Shown here: positions 9,257 through 22,131 of the stretch, one piece after another | Position numbering within the stretch: position 1 is the stretch's first letter | How the letters are laid out: each line of letters starts with the position of its first letter | Assembly: GCF_017254865.1 (NCBI RefSeq) | Contig: NZ_JAFKCV010000001.1 | Coordinates: 124,001-188,000, forward strand | Reading direction: 5' to 3' | DNA length: 64,000 bases | Source: Bowmanella dokdonensis | GTDB lineage: Bacteria; Pseudomonadota; Gammaproteobacteria; Enterobacterales; Alteromonadaceae | Made by a program: the position numbers and the translations under genes | Notes under the pieces: model-generated | What the model was told of the DNA's origin: nothing | What the model saw: only the letters and a program-made list of their open reading frames with translations | The model's database searches: none

Positions 9257-10000
9257 ATGACGGAACAACAGCATTCGCACCATTATCAGTCGGGCATGAC
9301 CCGGCGTGAATCTCTCAAATGGCTCGGCCTGCTGGTTGCCAGTTCAACCGTCAGTATGGTCAGTGGATGCGGCGACTGGACCCATACCGCCCAAAGTGGC
9401 GCCGGCCACTGGCCTGATTTGAAGTTGGCGCCGATCACTGCAAGGGGCTATGGTCAGGATCCGAATCTGCTGATACCGCCTGAATCGCCTTGGCCAAAAA
9501 CCCTGACGGCGGCACAACTGGAACTGGTAGCCATACTTTCAGACATTATCGTGCCTCGCGAGGGTTCAGTTCCCAGTGCGTCACAGGTGCATGTGCCTGA
9601 TGTGATTGATGAGTGGGTCAGTGCACCCTATTCGGTTCAGCAGCAGGATCGCGTCACCCTGTTGCATGCTCTGGCCTGGATAGATGACGAGGCGACACTT
9701 CGCTTCAACGCCAACTTCGCTGCCCTTGACCCGCAGCAGCAACTGGCCATTGTGGATGATATCGCCTACGACAACGAGCACACTGCCGAACCCTTCAGGC
9801 AGATTGCCGGTGCATTCGGGCGGTTGCGCAGTCTGGTATTGGCGGCGTTTTTCTGCTCCCCGGTAGGAACCCGGGATATCGGCTATATGGGAAACGTGCC
9901 CATCGCCGGTGATTACCCCGGCCCGAGTGACGAGGCCCGGGCTCATCTGGAAGAGGTGCTGGCGGATCTGGGGTTATCAGACTGTGCATACAGCGGCTGA
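9257..10000 (+). CDS. Gluconate 2-dehydrogenase subunit 3-like protein, Tat lipoprotein
   Basis: Small subunit partner of the preceding GMC enzyme; the start lies 1 bp after its stop. The N-terminus has a twin-arginine signal (TRRESLKWLGLL) and a lipobox-like VSGC at about residues 34-37, so it should be exported folded by Tat and lipid-anchored. The body resembles the gluconate 2-dehydrogenase subunit 3 family (LELVAILSDIIVPREG, then HVPDVIDEWVSAPYS). It probably carries the cofactor-loaded large subunit through TatABC, whose genes are at 20.6-22.0 kb. Start choice is uncertain: a second ATG just before the RR motif is also possible. Confidence 0.83.
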   Translation: MTEQQHSHHYQSGMTRRESLKWLGLLVASSTVSMVSGCGDWTHTAQSGAGHWPDLKLAPITARGYGQDPNLLIPPESPWPKTLTAAQLELVAILSDIIVPREGSVPSASQVHVPDVIDEWVSAPYSVQQQDRVTLLHALAWIDDEATLRFNANFAALDPQQQLAIVDDIAYDNEHTAEPFRQIAGAFGRLRSLVLAAFFCSPVGTRDIGYMGNVPIAGDYPGPSDEARAHLEEVLADLGLSDCAYSG

Positions 10001-10044
10001 GGGGCGGTCGACATGCTCCGGTAGCAGGGATGTCGCTGGCCAGA

Positions 10045-10845
10045 TCAGCCCTCAATCAATTGGCGGGTGGCCTCAATCAATTGCCCGCTAATGGAAAAAG
10101 CAGGTGGGATTAAAGGTAGCTCGTCCATACTGAACCAATGGGCCTCGATGATTTCCTCGCCATCCACTTTGATTTCGCCGTCGGCATAATCGGCCAGGAA
10201 ACCCACCATGAGCTGGTGGGGAAAGGGCCAGGGCTGACTGCGAAAATAACGCAGGTTTTTAACTTCAATGCCGGCCTCTTCCATCACTTCCCGGTGGACG
10301 GCCTGTTCCAGGCTCTCGCCACTTTCCACAAACCCTGCGAGGGTGGAAAACATGCCGCTTTTATGGTGTCTTCCCTGTGCCAGCAGTATCTGCTTGTCCT
10401 TGCGAATGGCTGTAATAATACAGGGTGAGATACGCGGATAGCAGCGATGACCGCATCCATGACAGAGCATGGCCAGCTCCCAGTCCACCAGATGCATACT
10501 GCGCCCACACTGACCACAGTATCTGTGTGTACGCAGAAAGTGAGCCAGCTGCCAGCCCCTGGCAATCAGCTGATAGGCGTCTGAGGACTGGGTCATCAGG
10601 GTGGCGCGCAGCCCAACCAGCTCCGTCCGGGGGCTGCCGGGTGACTCACTGCCCAGGTCCAGTAAATAACAATTGTGCTGGCGATACTCGCCGATCTTGA
10701 TGATTTCCCCCGCATAGGCCGCAGCAAAGTCCAGGGCGGACCAGTGGCACTTCAGCAGGCCGGGTTCTTCACCCAACTGGACCACCTTGTCCTGGTGAAG
10801 GATTAGCCAGTAAGCCAGTTCGTCTGCGGAGGGGGTGAGTTTCAT
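10045..10845 (-). CDS. nudC: NADH pyrophosphatase / NAD-cap decapping hydrolase NudC
   Basis: Zinc-containing Nudix hydrolase that cleaves NADH to NMNH and AMP and can decap NAD-RNA. A four-cysteine zinc ribbon is visible (CGQCGRSM and CHGC). The Nudix box runs GFVESGESLEQAVHREVMEE. The NudC-specific SQPWPFPHQLM motif follows it. The frame stays open to a GTG at 10932, but the ATG at 10845 gives 266 residues, close to the E. coli enzyme (257). Its ribosome site is weak, so the longer form cannot be excluded. It is divergent from rsd. Confidence 0.92.
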   Translation of the reverse strand: MKLTPSADELAYWLILHQDKVVQLGEEPGLLKCHWSALDFAAAYAGEIIKIGEYRQHNCYLLDLGSESPGSPRTELVGLRATLMTQSSDAYQLIARGWQLAHFLRTHRYCGQCGRSMHLVDWELAMLCHGCGHRCYPRISPCIITAIRKDKQILLAQGRHHKSGMFSTLAGFVESGESLEQAVHREVMEEAGIEVKNLRYFRSQPWPFPHQLMVGFLADYADGEIKVDGEEIIEAHWFSMDELPLIPPAFSISGQLIEATRQLIEG

Positions 10846-11058
10846 AAGAGTATCCAACAACCAATATTTCTCTAGTCCGGCTAGTGTACCTATTAGAAAA
10901 GCGCTTCGACAGCCAAAGCCCCTGAGAGGCACGAAATTACTTCCTCAACCGACCAGATGAGCCCGGGCAATGGGTTATGCTGTCCCTGTGTGGGCAATTT
11001 GATATACTGGCGCTTATCCGCAGGCATACAGGACAGGCTGGAGCAGGAGAGTAATCTG

Positions 11059-11517
11059 ATGCTGAGAAAAATCGAACAAGCAGAACAGAAGTGGGGCGGC
11101 TCCCACAGCGCCATAGACAACTGGTTGAATGCCCGCAAACAACTGTTGGTCGAGTATTGCCGGCTGGCCGGTTTACCTCCTTTTGAAGGGGACAAACAGG
11201 CCCTGCCCACCAAGAATTCCATTGAGGCCTTCTGTGAATTGCTGATGGACTATGTGTCAGCCGGACACTTCGAGTTCTATGATCAGATAGTCAATGGCAG
11301 TGCCGCTAACGGTTGTGCCCTGGCGGACGAAATCTATCCGCAGATTTCCGGCACTACGGATGAAGCCCTGAGCTTTAACGATCATTATGCCGAAATCGAG
11401 GAAGAGCAGGATTTGACGGGATTCGATCGCCATCTTTCCCAACTGGGCCAGGCTATGGAAGAACGTTTCGAGCTGGAAGACAAGCTGATCAACAATCTGT
11501 ATCAGCGACATCTTTAA
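11059..11517 (+). CDS. rsd: Regulator of sigma D (Rsd/AlgQ family)
   Basis: All-helical anti-sigma-70 protein that binds RpoD in stationary phase. The protein is 152 residues (E. coli 158) and carries the family hallmarks WLNARKQLLVEYCRLAGLPPFE and CELLMDYVSAGHFEFYDQI. The ATG at 11059 was chosen because AGGAGA lies eight bases upstream; the open frame extends back to 10957. It is divergent from nudC and convergent with rho; a shared bidirectional terminator separates it from rho. Confidence 0.92.
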   Translation: MLRKIEQAEQKWGGSHSAIDNWLNARKQLLVEYCRLAGLPPFEGDKQALPTKNSIEAFCELLMDYVSAGHFEFYDQIVNGSAANGCALADEIYPQISGTTDEALSFNDHYAEIEEEQDLTGFDRHLSQLGQAMEERFELEDKLINNLYQRHL

Positions 11518-11539
11518 CCGGAAGCAAACTCCTGAATTG

Positions 11540-11565
11540 AAAAAGGCGCCAATCGGCGCCTTTTT
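11540..11565. terminator. Bidirectional terminator between rsd and rho
   Basis: AAAAAGGCGCC-AATC-GGCGCCTTTTT: the stem is flanked by A-run and T-run, so it works in both directions. It sits between the convergent stops of rsd and rho. Confidence 0.9.
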
Positions 11566-11568
11566 ACT

Positions 11569-12834
11569 TTAGCTCTTCTGCCGTCGCATGGCGTCGAAGA
11601 ATTCGTTGTTGGTTTTGGTCATGGACAGCTTGTCGATGAGGAACTCCATCGCATCGATTTCCGACATTTCATGCACAATCTTACGCAGGATCCACATCTT
11701 CTGCAGCTCATCCTGGGTCGTCAGCAACTCTTCGCGGCGGGTACCGGAACGGTTGTAATCGATGGCCGGGAACACGCGTTTCTCGGCAATCTTGCGGTTC
11801 AGGTGCAGCTCCATGTTACCGGTGCCCTTGAACTCTTCATAGATGACTTCATCCATCTTGGAGCCGGTATCAATCAATGCGGTGGCGATAATGGTCAGAC
11901 TGCCGCCCTCTTCCACGTTACGGGCTGCGCCAAAGAAGCGTTTGGGTTTGTGCAGGGCATTGGCATCCACACCACCGGTCAGTACTTTGCCGGAGGACGG
12001 GATCACCGTATTGTAGGCACGGGCCAGACGGGTGATAGAGTCAAGCAGGATAACCACGTCCTTCTTGTGTTCCACCAGGCGCTTGGCCTTTTCGATCACC
12101 ATCTCGGCAACCTGGACGTGTCGGCTGGCAGGCTCGTCGAAGGTTGAAGCGATGACCTCTCCTTGGACCAGACGCTGCATCTCGGTCACTTCTTCTGGAC
12201 GCTCGTCAATCAACAGCACCATCAGTACACATTCAGGATGGTTGGCGGCGATGCTCTGGGCGATATTCTGCAACAGAAGTGTCTTACCCGCCTTGGGTGG
12301 CGCTACGATCAGGCCACGCTGACCGCGACCAATGGGTGCGGCCAAATCCAGCACCCGCGCAGTAATATCTTCGGTACTGCCATTGCCCCGCTCCATGCGC
12401 AGACGCTCTTTTGCGTGCAGCGGAGTGAGGTTTTCAAACAGAATCTTGTTGCGGGAATTTTCCGGGCGGTCGAAGTTGACTTCACTGATCTTCAGGAGGG
12501 CAAAATAGCGTTCGCTGTCTTTTGGCGGTCGGATTTTTCCTGAAATCGAATCCCCGGTGCGCAGATTGAAGCGGCGAATCTGGCTGGGGGAGACATAAAT
12601 ATCATCGGGCCCGGCCAGATAAGAAGAATCGGCCGAGCGCAGAAAGCCGAAACCGTCCTGCAATATCTCCAGCACCCCATCACCGAATATGTCTTCGCCA
12701 CTTTTGGCGTGGGCTTTGAGGATGGAAAAGATGATGTCTTGTTTTCGAGCCCGGGCCATGTTTTCCAGGCCCATTTGTTCTGCCAGCTCTACCAGCTCGC
12801 TGACGGGTTTATTTTTGAGTTCCGTTAGGTTCAT
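11569..12834 (-). CDS. rho: Transcription termination factor Rho
   Basis: Hexameric RNA-dependent ATPase that ends transcription. Length of 421 is close to E. coli (419). The N-terminal helix bundle, cold-shock-like RNA-binding domain ([23 protein letters not shown]), Walker A (APPKAGKT) and Walker B ([16 protein letters not shown]) are present. The Q-loop and R-loop regions ([20 protein letters not shown], then [18 protein letters not shown]) are also intact. It lies downstream of trxA on the same strand, the conserved trxA-rho order. Confidence 0.98.
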   Translation of the reverse strand: MNLTELKNKPVSELVELAEQMGLENMARARKQDIIFSILKAHAKSGEDIFGDGVLEILQDGFGFLRSADSSYLAGPDDIYVSPSQIRRFNLRTGDSISGKIRPPKDSERYFALLKISEVNFDRPENSRNKILFENLTPLHAKERLRMERGNGSTEDITARVLDLAAPIGRGQRGLIVAPPKAGKTLLLQNIAQSIAANHPECVLMVLLIDERPEEVTEMQRLVQGEVIASTFDEPASRHVQVAEMVIEKAKRLVEHKKDVVILLDSITRLARAYNTVIPSSGKVLTGGVDANALHKPKRFFGAARNVEEGGSLTIIATALIDTGSKMDEVIYEEFKGTGNMELHLNRKIAEKRVFPAIDYNRSGTRREELLTTQDELQKMWILRKIVHEMSEIDAMEFLIDKLSMTKTNNEFFDAMRRQKS

Positions 12835-13163
12835 ATCGGTGGGTCTTAATGATTGAAAAAGCTCTTTAATGCAAGTGTGTTAGGACTAAAAAAGAGTCTA
12901 AACGTCAGATTGCGTCGGAGTGACGCGGGGATTGTGTTCTGCGCTCCATGCGCTATCCGCTACGAGAGCCAGTTGAGGCTTTGCAAAAGCTTGATTTACA
13001 GCGCTTTGCGGTCGAAACGACAATGTTTCACATGAAGAACAAAATCTAAGTTAGCACCAAAAATGAACAGCGTCTAGTTATCTTTCGTCGCCTTTTGCGC
13101 CTAATTGATTGTATTGACGGGAAAGTGGGGCGAGGGGCCCGACAAAAGCCGGGCTGCGGTCAA
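12835..13163 (-). promoter_or_regulatory. rho leader / trxA-rho intergenic region (329 bp, no gene)
   Basis: No credible ORF with a ribosome site lies here on either strand. In enterobacteria the rho leader carries a short rhoL reading frame and sites for Rho autoregulation by premature termination. A long untranslated leader here fits that, but I see no clear leader peptide. Confidence 0.4.
13137..13154 (-). terminator. GC-rich hairpin after trxA
   Basis: Stem GCCCG / CGGGC with a short AT loop, just downstream of the trxA stop. It lacks a U-run on the minus strand, so it may be an attenuator or 3'-end stabiliser and not a strong terminator. Confidence 0.4.
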
Positions 13164-13490
13164 TCAGATATTCTCTTTAAGGAATTCTGTCAGCTGAGTT
13201 TTGGACAGGGCGCCCACCTTGGTGGCTGCCACATTACCGCCCTTGAACAGCAGCAGGGTCGGAATGCCGCGAATACCGTATTTTGGCGGTGTTTCAGTAT
13301 TTTGGTCGACATTCAGCTTGCCAACTGTTAACTTGCCTTCGAATTCGCCAGCGACTTCATCTAGAATCGGCGCGATCATTTTGCATGGGCCACACCACTC
13401 TGCCCAGAAGTCAACCAGCACAGGACCTTCGGCATTGATTACATCTGCCTCAAAACTGTCGTCAGATAACTGGATAATTTTGTCGCTCAT
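13164..13490 (-). CDS. trxA: Thioredoxin 1
   Basis: Cytoplasmic dithiol oxidoreductase of 108 residues. The active site [13 protein letters not shown] and the cis-proline region [14 protein letters not shown] are intact. The ATG at 13490 has GGAG seven bases upstream. A second in-frame ATG four codons earlier overlaps that ribosome site and was rejected. It is divergent from rhlB, with about 105 bp shared for the two promoters. Confidence 0.97.
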   Translation of the reverse strand: MSDKIIQLSDDSFEADVINAEGPVLVDFWAEWCGPCKMIAPILDEVAGEFEGKLTVGKLNVDQNTETPPKYGIRGIPTLLLFKGGNVAATKVGALSKTQLTEFLKENI

Positions 13491-13595
13491 TCTTTTCTCC
13501 AAACTTTGGCTGCCTCGGCAAAAAGGCCGGGCAGGCGATAGTGGCTATTTATATAGAAACTGTTTTTTAATGCAAGCACTGATAAGCTATAAGCT

Positions 13596-14858
13596 ATGCA
13601 AACGACTCATTTAACTGATACGCATTTTTCAGACCTGCCGATGCATGCGGACGTCATTAAGGCTCTCTCCGCAGCCAACTTCCAACATTGTACCCCCATC
13701 CAGGCCCTGAGCCTTCCGCATCTGTTGGAAGGCAAGGACGTGGCAGGACAGGCGCAGACCGGAACCGGTAAAACCATCGCTTTTCTCGCGGCGACCTTCC
13801 ACTACCTGCTCAGCAATCCGCAGGCAGAGAAAAAGCAGCCGCGCGCCATTATCATGGCTCCCACCAGGGAACTGGCGGTGCAGATCCACAATGATGCTGA
13901 ATTGCTCAGCAAGCACACGGGCCTGTCCCTTGGACTGATTTATGGGGGCGAAGGCTACCAGAGTCAACGGGAAGTGCTGGAAAAAGGCGTGGATATCATT
14001 ATTGGTACCACAGGCCGCATCATCGACTATTACAAGCAGGGCATATTCAGTCTGGCCAACATTCAGGTGTCAGTACTGGATGAGGCAGACCGGATGTTCG
14101 ACCTTGGTTTTATCAAGGACATACGTTATCTGTTCCGCCGGATGCCGACCCCCAGTGAGCGTCTGAGCATGCTGTTCTCCGCCACCTTGTCTATGCGGGT
14201 ACAGGAACTGGCTTACGAGCATATGAACAATCCCGTCCATGTGCAGGTGGAACCGCAGCAAAGAACGGCCAGCCGGGTCCAGGAGGAGCTGTTCTATCCG
14301 TCCAATGAGGACAAGATGCTGCTGTTGCTGACTCTGCTGGAGGAAGAATGGCCGGAGAAGGCCATCGTCTTTGCCAACACCAAACACAGCTGCGAGAACA
14401 TTTTTGACTGGCTGCAGGCCGACGGCCACCGGGTTGGCCTGCTCAGTGGCGATGTGCCGCAGAAGAAACGTTTGCAGATCATGGAAAGTTTCAGCAAGGG
14501 CAAGACCGATGTGCTGGTGGCCACCGATGTGGCGGCCAGGGGCCTGCATATAGAGAAAGTCACCCACGTATTCAACTATGATCTGCCCGACGATGCCGAG
14601 GATTATGTACACCGTATCGGCCGTACAGGTCGTGCCGGCAAGAGCGGCCATGCCATCAGTTTCGCCTGCGAGAAGTATGCCTTGAACCTGCCGGCCATTG
14701 AAGACTATATCCGGCATTCCATTCCGGTGACCGACTATGATCCTTCGGCATTACTGGATGACGTGAAGCCGCCCCGGCATCAATATAAAAAACGCATGCA
14801 AAGTGGTAAAAACCTGAGTAAAGGTAAGCCCAGGGGCCGAAGCCAACGTAATCGATGA
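13596..14858 (+). CDS. rhlB: DEAD-box ATP-dependent RNA helicase RhlB
   Basis: RNA helicase that works with the RNase E degradosome. All DEAD-box motifs are present: Q motif [41 protein letters not shown], and [10 protein letters not shown]. The basic C-terminus ([18 protein letters not shown]) fits RhlB. The 420 residues equal the usual length. The locus (divergent from trxA, followed by gppA with a 4 bp ATGA overlap) is the standard one for rhlB. Confidence 0.96.
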   Translation: MQTTHLTDTHFSDLPMHADVIKALSAANFQHCTPIQALSLPHLLEGKDVAGQAQTGTGKTIAFLAATFHYLLSNPQAEKKQPRAIIMAPTRELAVQIHNDAELLSKHTGLSLGLIYGGEGYQSQREVLEKGVDIIIGTTGRIIDYYKQGIFSLANIQVSVLDEADRMFDLGFIKDIRYLFRRMPTPSERLSMLFSATLSMRVQELAYEHMNNPVHVQVEPQQRTASRVQEELFYPSNEDKMLLLLTLLEEEWPEKAIVFANTKHSCENIFDWLQADGHRVGLLSGDVPQKKRLQIMESFSKGKTDVLVATDVAARGLHIEKVTHVFNYDLPDDAEDYVHRIGRTGRAGKSGHAISFACEKYALNLPAIEDYIRHSIPVTDYDPSALLDDVKPPRHQYKKRMQSGKNLSKGKPRGRSQRNR

Positions 14859-16366
14859 ACAAAGAGTCCGTGTCAGCCAGTCTGCAGCCCCAGCAGTATT
14901 ACGCGGCCGTGGATCTGGGATCCAACAGCTTTCACTTGGTGATAGTGCGGGTCAGTCACGGCTGTGTTCACATTGTCGGCAAGGTCAAACAAAAAGTCCG
15001 CCTGGCAGCCGGTCTGGATCAGAATCTGGATCTGGACGAACTGTCCATGGAGCGCGGTTGGAAATGCCTGGAAACCTTTGCCGAACGCCTGCAAGACATT
15101 CCTCCGGGCAATATCCGTGCGGTGGCCACCGCAACCTTAAGACTGGCACGCAATGCCGGAACCTTTCTGGTTAAAGCCGAGAAAATCCTGCGCCATCCCA
15201 TCAGCGTTATCAGTGGTGAAGAGGAAGCCCGTCAGATTTATCTGGGGGTAGCCTATACCTCGGCCAACCAGGGTAACAGCCTGGTCATCGATATAGGCGG
15301 TGCCAGCACCGAGATCATCCTGGGCAAGGATTTCACACCCAGGCAGTTGGTCAGTCTGGATTTGGGGTGTGTGACCTTTATGGAGCGTTACTTCCAGGGC
15401 GGCGAGCTTAGCCAGGCCAATTTTGACAAGGCGATGGCTGCGGCCACCCAACTGATTGCCCCGGTTGCAAAGAATTTTACCCGCTTTCAGTGGCGTCAGT
15501 GCCTGGGAGCCTCCGGCACGCCGCAGGCCGTGACCGAGATACTGGTCGCTCAGGGCATCAACGATTCCATCCGCCTGGATTATCTGAAAGATATGATCGG
15601 CCAGTGCGTGGCCTGCGCTCATCTGGACAGCCTGGATATACATGGTCTGTCCGATGCCAGGCGCCAGGTATTTCCAAGCGGTCTGGCGATACTGACGGTA
15701 TTGTTCGAGCAACTGGGCATAGAACAAATGCAGATATCTGGGGGAGCCCTCAGAGAAGGCTTGATTTATGGCATGCTGGAGAACATCCACCACAATGACG
15801 TGCGTCAGCAGACCCTGGATTCCCTGATCAATCGTTTTCATATTGAGGAAGAGCAATCCCAGCGGGTGGCCGAAGTGGCCCTGCACCTTTTTCATCAGTT
15901 GCCAAAATCTGCGGTGGCTTGCCAGATGGACGCAGAAGGGATCTTACTGGCCGCCGCCAAATTGCATGAAATCGGCCTGCATATTGATTTCAAACTCAGT
16001 CATCAGCATGGCAGCTACATCCTCGGCCATGTGAATATGGGGGGTTATACCAAATTGCAGCGTGAGGCCATCCGTGACCTGGTCCACTGCCATCGACAGG
16101 ACATTGAGCTTGACCGTTTCGAAGGATATCAGCAGGAAGTGGGCTCTCTGTTAAGGCTGTTGTGCCGCATATTGCGCCTCGCTGTGGTGTTGTCCATCCG
16201 CCGCCGCGATAATCTCATACCGGATATCGCTCTTAAACTGAACGAAGAGGAAATCACCCTCACCTTCCCCACTGGCTGGCTGAAGGCTCACCCCCTGCTG
16301 GATGCGGAGCTTGCCAACGAACGCTGGTTGCACCACAAGGTGGGTTGGGGGCTGGTTATTCAGTGA
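14855..16366 (+). CDS. gppA: Guanosine pentaphosphatase / exopolyphosphatase (Ppx/GppA)
   Basis: Hydrolyses pppGpp to ppGpp and may also act on polyphosphate. The N-terminal ASKHA-type phosphatase domain shows [42 protein letters not shown] and [14 protein letters not shown]. The C-terminal HD-like domain has [11 protein letters not shown] and HGSYILGH. Length 503 matches GppA (494 in E. coli). Translational coupling to rhlB is likely, since the starts and stops overlap by 4 bp. Confidence 0.93.
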   Translation: MNKESVSASLQPQQYYAAVDLGSNSFHLVIVRVSHGCVHIVGKVKQKVRLAAGLDQNLDLDELSMERGWKCLETFAERLQDIPPGNIRAVATATLRLARNAGTFLVKAEKILRHPISVISGEEEARQIYLGVAYTSANQGNSLVIDIGGASTEIILGKDFTPRQLVSLDLGCVTFMERYFQGGELSQANFDKAMAAATQLIAPVAKNFTRFQWRQCLGASGTPQAVTEILVAQGINDSIRLDYLKDMIGQCVACAHLDSLDIHGLSDARRQVFPSGLAILTVLFEQLGIEQMQISGGALREGLIYGMLENIHHNDVRQQTLDSLINRFHIEEEQSQRVAEVALHLFHQLPKSAVACQMDAEGILLAAAKLHEIGLHIDFKLSHQHGSYILGHVNMGGYTKLQREAIRDLVHCHRQDIELDRFEGYQQEVGSLLRLLCRILRLAVVLSIRRRDNLIPDIALKLNEEEITLTFPTGWLKAHPLLDAELANERWLHHKVGWGLVIQ

Positions 16367-16373
16367 TATGAGA

Positions 16374-19327
<2,954 letters not shown>

Positions 19328-20072
19328 AGCTGTGCTGGGCGATAGTAACCGGCTCCTGGCCGGTCAGGGCTGCCAGTTCGCTGCCGACAACGGGCAAATG
19401 ACAGGGTTCGTTCCGTTCTATTCTGGGTCTGACATGTCTGGGAGCGAGGTAGGGCGCGTCGGTCTCCAGCAATAATCTGTCCAGTGGCAGATGCAGGACT
19501 GCTTCGCGCAAGGACTGGCCGCGACGATCGTCACACAACCAGCCGGTAATGCCGATATGCAGATCCAGCTCAAGATAGGCTTCCATCTGTGCCCTGTCAC
19601 CGGTAAAGCAATGAGCCACTCCGCCGGTAAGTGCCGGGCGATACCGCCTGAGCAGGCGAATCTGCTCGGCGAAGGCATCCCGCTCATGCAGGAACACCGG
19701 CAACCTGAGCTCGGTTGCCAGCTCAAGCTGAGCCTCAAAAACTCGCAGCTGCTCCTCCTTTGGAGAGAAGTTGCGATTGAAATCCAGTCCACATTCGCCG
19801 ATAGCCCTGACTCTGTCGGCCCCGGCAAGTTGTCTGATCCTGGTGAGGTACGCCTCACTGACCCCGGCCGCATAATGAGGATGCACACCGGCAGTGGACA
19901 AACAGTTCCACTGGTCGGCGAGCATCAGCGCCTGTTCGCTGTCCGCTTCATCGGTACCGGTGATCAGCATTTGTGCCACGCCCGCTTGCCGGGCGCGCTC
20001 CATGACCTGTTGCAGATCAGCCTGGAATCTGTTGTTGGTCAGGTTGACGCCGACATCGAACCAGGTCATGGT

Positions 20073-20600
20073 TTATTTCAGGCGCTCCACCCGCATCCTG
20101 CGGTTGCTTTCCTCCGTACCCAGATAAAACGCGCCGAACAGACCACGCTCAATGTAAACCTGGCCATCTGGAAAATAGTAGTTCTGCGAATCGTCCTGTT
20201 TCCAGATCTGGCCATTGCTCAGTGTCAGTGTCCACTTGCCATACCTGTCTTTGCTCTTGTCCTGAATACTGACCAGAATCTTGTCGGCACCCCCTTCGGT
20301 ATAAGCCTTGTGTTCCATGCCGAACTTATCGACGGGGTCCTGGCTGGCCATTGGTGGTTGTGGTGTCTGGACCTGACCTGCCTGAGGCGCTGCGGGATGA
20401 GGCTGGCTGGGTGCGCGAACCAGGGGGACATCGGTTCTGTCGTACTGGCGCATATCTTTGGCCACACGGTCATAACAGACCAGTCGCTTCAGACTGTTGT
20501 CCGTCTGACTACAGGCCTGCACGGCTTCCGCCAGGGTCTGGGCCTGAGAAGTCAGCGACAGGCAGGCAAAGGGAAGGGCAATAAGGTATTTCAACTTCAT
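20073..20600 (-). CDS. Secreted protein with C...CYD motif (VasI-like), unknown role
   Basis: A 175-residue protein with a clear Sec signal peptide ([20 protein letters not shown]). It is followed by [21 protein letters not shown], a cysteine pair plus CYD found in small periplasmic proteins related to T6SS-associated VasI. A proline-rich linker (about 65-85) leads to a beta-rich C-terminus ([16 protein letters not shown]). It sits between tatC (4 bp overlap) and tatD, so it is co-transcribed with the Tat genes. No type VI genes are nearby and I do not assign a function. Confidence 0.75.
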   Translation of the reverse strand: MKLKYLIALPFACLSLTSQAQTLAEAVQACSQTDNSLKRLVCYDRVAKDMRQYDRTDVPLVRAPSQPHPAAPQAGQVQTPQPPMASQDPVDKFGMEHKAYTEGGADKILVSIQDKSKDRYGKWTLTLSNGQIWKQDDSQNYYFPDGQVYIERGLFGAFYLGTEESNRRMRVERLK

Positions 20601-21358
20601 GGAGTATCCTGATTTTCTGATGAATCCTGATCGGGTTCGTCCTCTTCGGGACGATAATACAGACCACCCACCAGCACTCCGAGTTCAAACAGCAGCCACA
20701 TGGGCACGGCCAGCAGGGTTTGGGAAATCACATCCGGTGGGGTAAGCAGCATGCCAATCACAAATACCCCCACCACCACGTAAGGACGTTTTTCCCGCAA
20801 CTGGGCCGGGCTGGTGACGCCGGTCCAGCACATCAGCACGATGGCGATGGGAATTTGGAATGACAGGCCAAAGGCGAAAAACAGCTTAAGGACAAAGTCC
20901 AGATAGCTGTTGATATCGGTACTGATGGTCACCCCCTCCGGTGCCACACTGGTAAAAAACGCAAAGGCCAGCGGAAAGACCACAAAATAGGCAAAGGCAA
21001 TGCCTGCATAGAACAGCAAGGTGCTGGAAAACAACAGCGGTGCGATCAGGCGTTTTTCATTGCGGTACAGGCCCGGAGCAACGAATCCCCAGATCTGGTA
21101 AAGCACCACAGGGATAGCCACAAAGAAGGAGAACACCAGGGTCAGCTTGAAAGGTGCGAAAAAAGGCGATGCCACATCGGTGGCAATCATCTGGGCACCG
21201 GTCGGCATGACCCTAAGCAGCGGCGTGGCCAGCCAGTGATAAAGATCCTGGGCAAAATAGGCCAGGCAGAGGAAGACCAGCATCACCGCCAGCAGCGCTT
21301 TAAGCAGGCGGCTGCGCAGCTCGACGAGATGACTGAACAGAGACTGGGAATCTGACAT
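20597..21358 (-). CDS. tatC: Sec-independent protein translocase TatC
   Basis: Six-helix inner-membrane core of the Tat system that recognises twin-arginine signals. The N-terminal [17 protein letters not shown] and the conserved [17 protein letters not shown] region are present. The 253 residues are normal. The start shares one base with the tatB stop (TGATG). An acidic tail ends the protein. A likely local substrate is the RR-signal small subunit at 9.3 kb. Confidence 0.97.
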   Translation of the reverse strand: MSDSQSLFSHLVELRSRLLKALLAVMLVFLCLAYFAQDLYHWLATPLLRVMPTGAQMIATDVASPFFAPFKLTLVFSFFVAIPVVLYQIWGFVAPGLYRNEKRLIAPLLFSSTLLFYAGIAFAYFVVFPLAFAFFTSVAPEGVTISTDINSYLDFVLKLFFAFGLSFQIPIAIVLMCWTGVTSPAQLREKRPYVVVGVFVIGMLLTPPDVISQTLLAVPMWLLFELGVLVGGLYYRPEEDEPDQDSSENQDTP

Positions 21359-21702
21359 CAGGGCTGCTTCTTCCCGTTACCGGCATCCGATGCCGGCGCA
21401 GCCGGTTTCTTGTCGTAGGGTTTTTTCACCGAATCGGCCGCCGCTTTAAGCTTGTCTACCGACTGCTTCAGTTCGGGGGACAGATTCTCCAGATTTTGTT
21501 GTTCGGCTTTTTTGAGGTTTTCATGCAACTCCTGCAACTTGAGTTGCTGCTCCACTTCCTGTTTGAAGCTGCTGGCCATGGAGCGCACGCTGGACAGAGT
21601 GCGGCTGGTCGCCCGGATAGCGCCGGGAAGCCTTTCAGGACCCAACACCAGCAGGGCGACAATGCCTATCACCAGTAACTCCCAAAAGCCGATATCGAAC
21701 AT
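21358..21702 (-). CDS. tatB: Sec-independent protein translocase TatB
   Basis: Single-span Tat component that relays substrates from Tat[21 protein letters not shown] followed by [10 protein letters not shown] is the TatB hallmark, including the conserved glutamate in the helix. A long amphipathic helix and a lysine/alanine-rich tail follow. The start is 2 bp after the tatA stop. Confidence 0.96.
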   Translation of the reverse strand: MFDIGFWELLVIGIVALLVLGPERLPGAIRATSRTLSSVRSMASSFKQEVEQQLKLQELHENLKKAEQQNLENLSPELKQSVDKLKAAADSVKKPYDKKPAAPASDAGNGKKQP

Positions 21703-21704
21703 TT

Positions 21705-21965
21705 TTAGTTGTCTTGCTTACGCTTGTCGGCCTGCGACGGCTGCGCCGATTCCGACTTGTTTTCCATCTTCCGCTGTTCGAAATCGGCGTCCTTGTCCTT
21801 GTCCTCGTCCTCGTCCTGCTCTGCGTCCTTGTCGTCGACGGCTTTCTTGAAGCCCTTAACAGCTGAGCCGAGATCGCTACCCAGGGTGCGCAGCTTCTTG
21901 GTGCCAAACAGCAATACGATGATCGCGAAGATAATCAGTAATTGCCAGATGCTGATGCCACCCAT
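21705..21965 (-). CDS. tatA: Sec-independent protein translocase TatA
   Basis: Pore-forming Tat subunit of 86 residues. [21 protein letters not shown] and then [21 protein letters not shown] are the signature transmembrane and amphipathic helices. The tail is very acidic (a DED/DKD run at about residues 45-60). It heads the tatA-tatB-tatC operon. A perfect 12 bp inverted repeat lies in its upstream region. Confidence 0.96.
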   Translation of the reverse strand: MGGISIWQLLIIFAIIVLLFGTKKLRTLGSDLGSAVKGFKKAVDDKDAEQDEDEDKDKDADFEQRKMENKSESAQPSQADKRKQDN

Positions 21966-22007
21966 GTTCTACTCCTTAACGAAATAAATGCCCGTCATGT
22001 ATCGAGT

Positions 22008-22053
22008 TGATTAATCTTTTCCGGGCAGATGTGATTGCATTAAAGATTAATCA
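22008..22053. promoter_or_regulatory. Perfect 12 bp inverted repeat upstream of tatA
   Basis: TGATTAATCTTT (22008-22019) and AAAGATTAATCA (22042-22053), 22 bp apart, lie between tatA and the divergent outer-membrane gene. A TATAAT on the minus strand (22062-22057) would place the repeat at or just after the tatA start site. It could be an operator or a 5' leader stem-loop. Confidence 0.5.
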
Positions 22054-22131
22054 GCTTGGTATTATACGTAGCTTGTTGCAAAGGTCACTGGATTTGATTA
22101 AGCAGATATTTCTGGTCATGCTTGAAGCAAG

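Noticed and set aside
20073-20600. Type VI secretion component
   Set aside because: The C...CYD motif resembles VasI, but there are no T6SS genes anywhere in the window.
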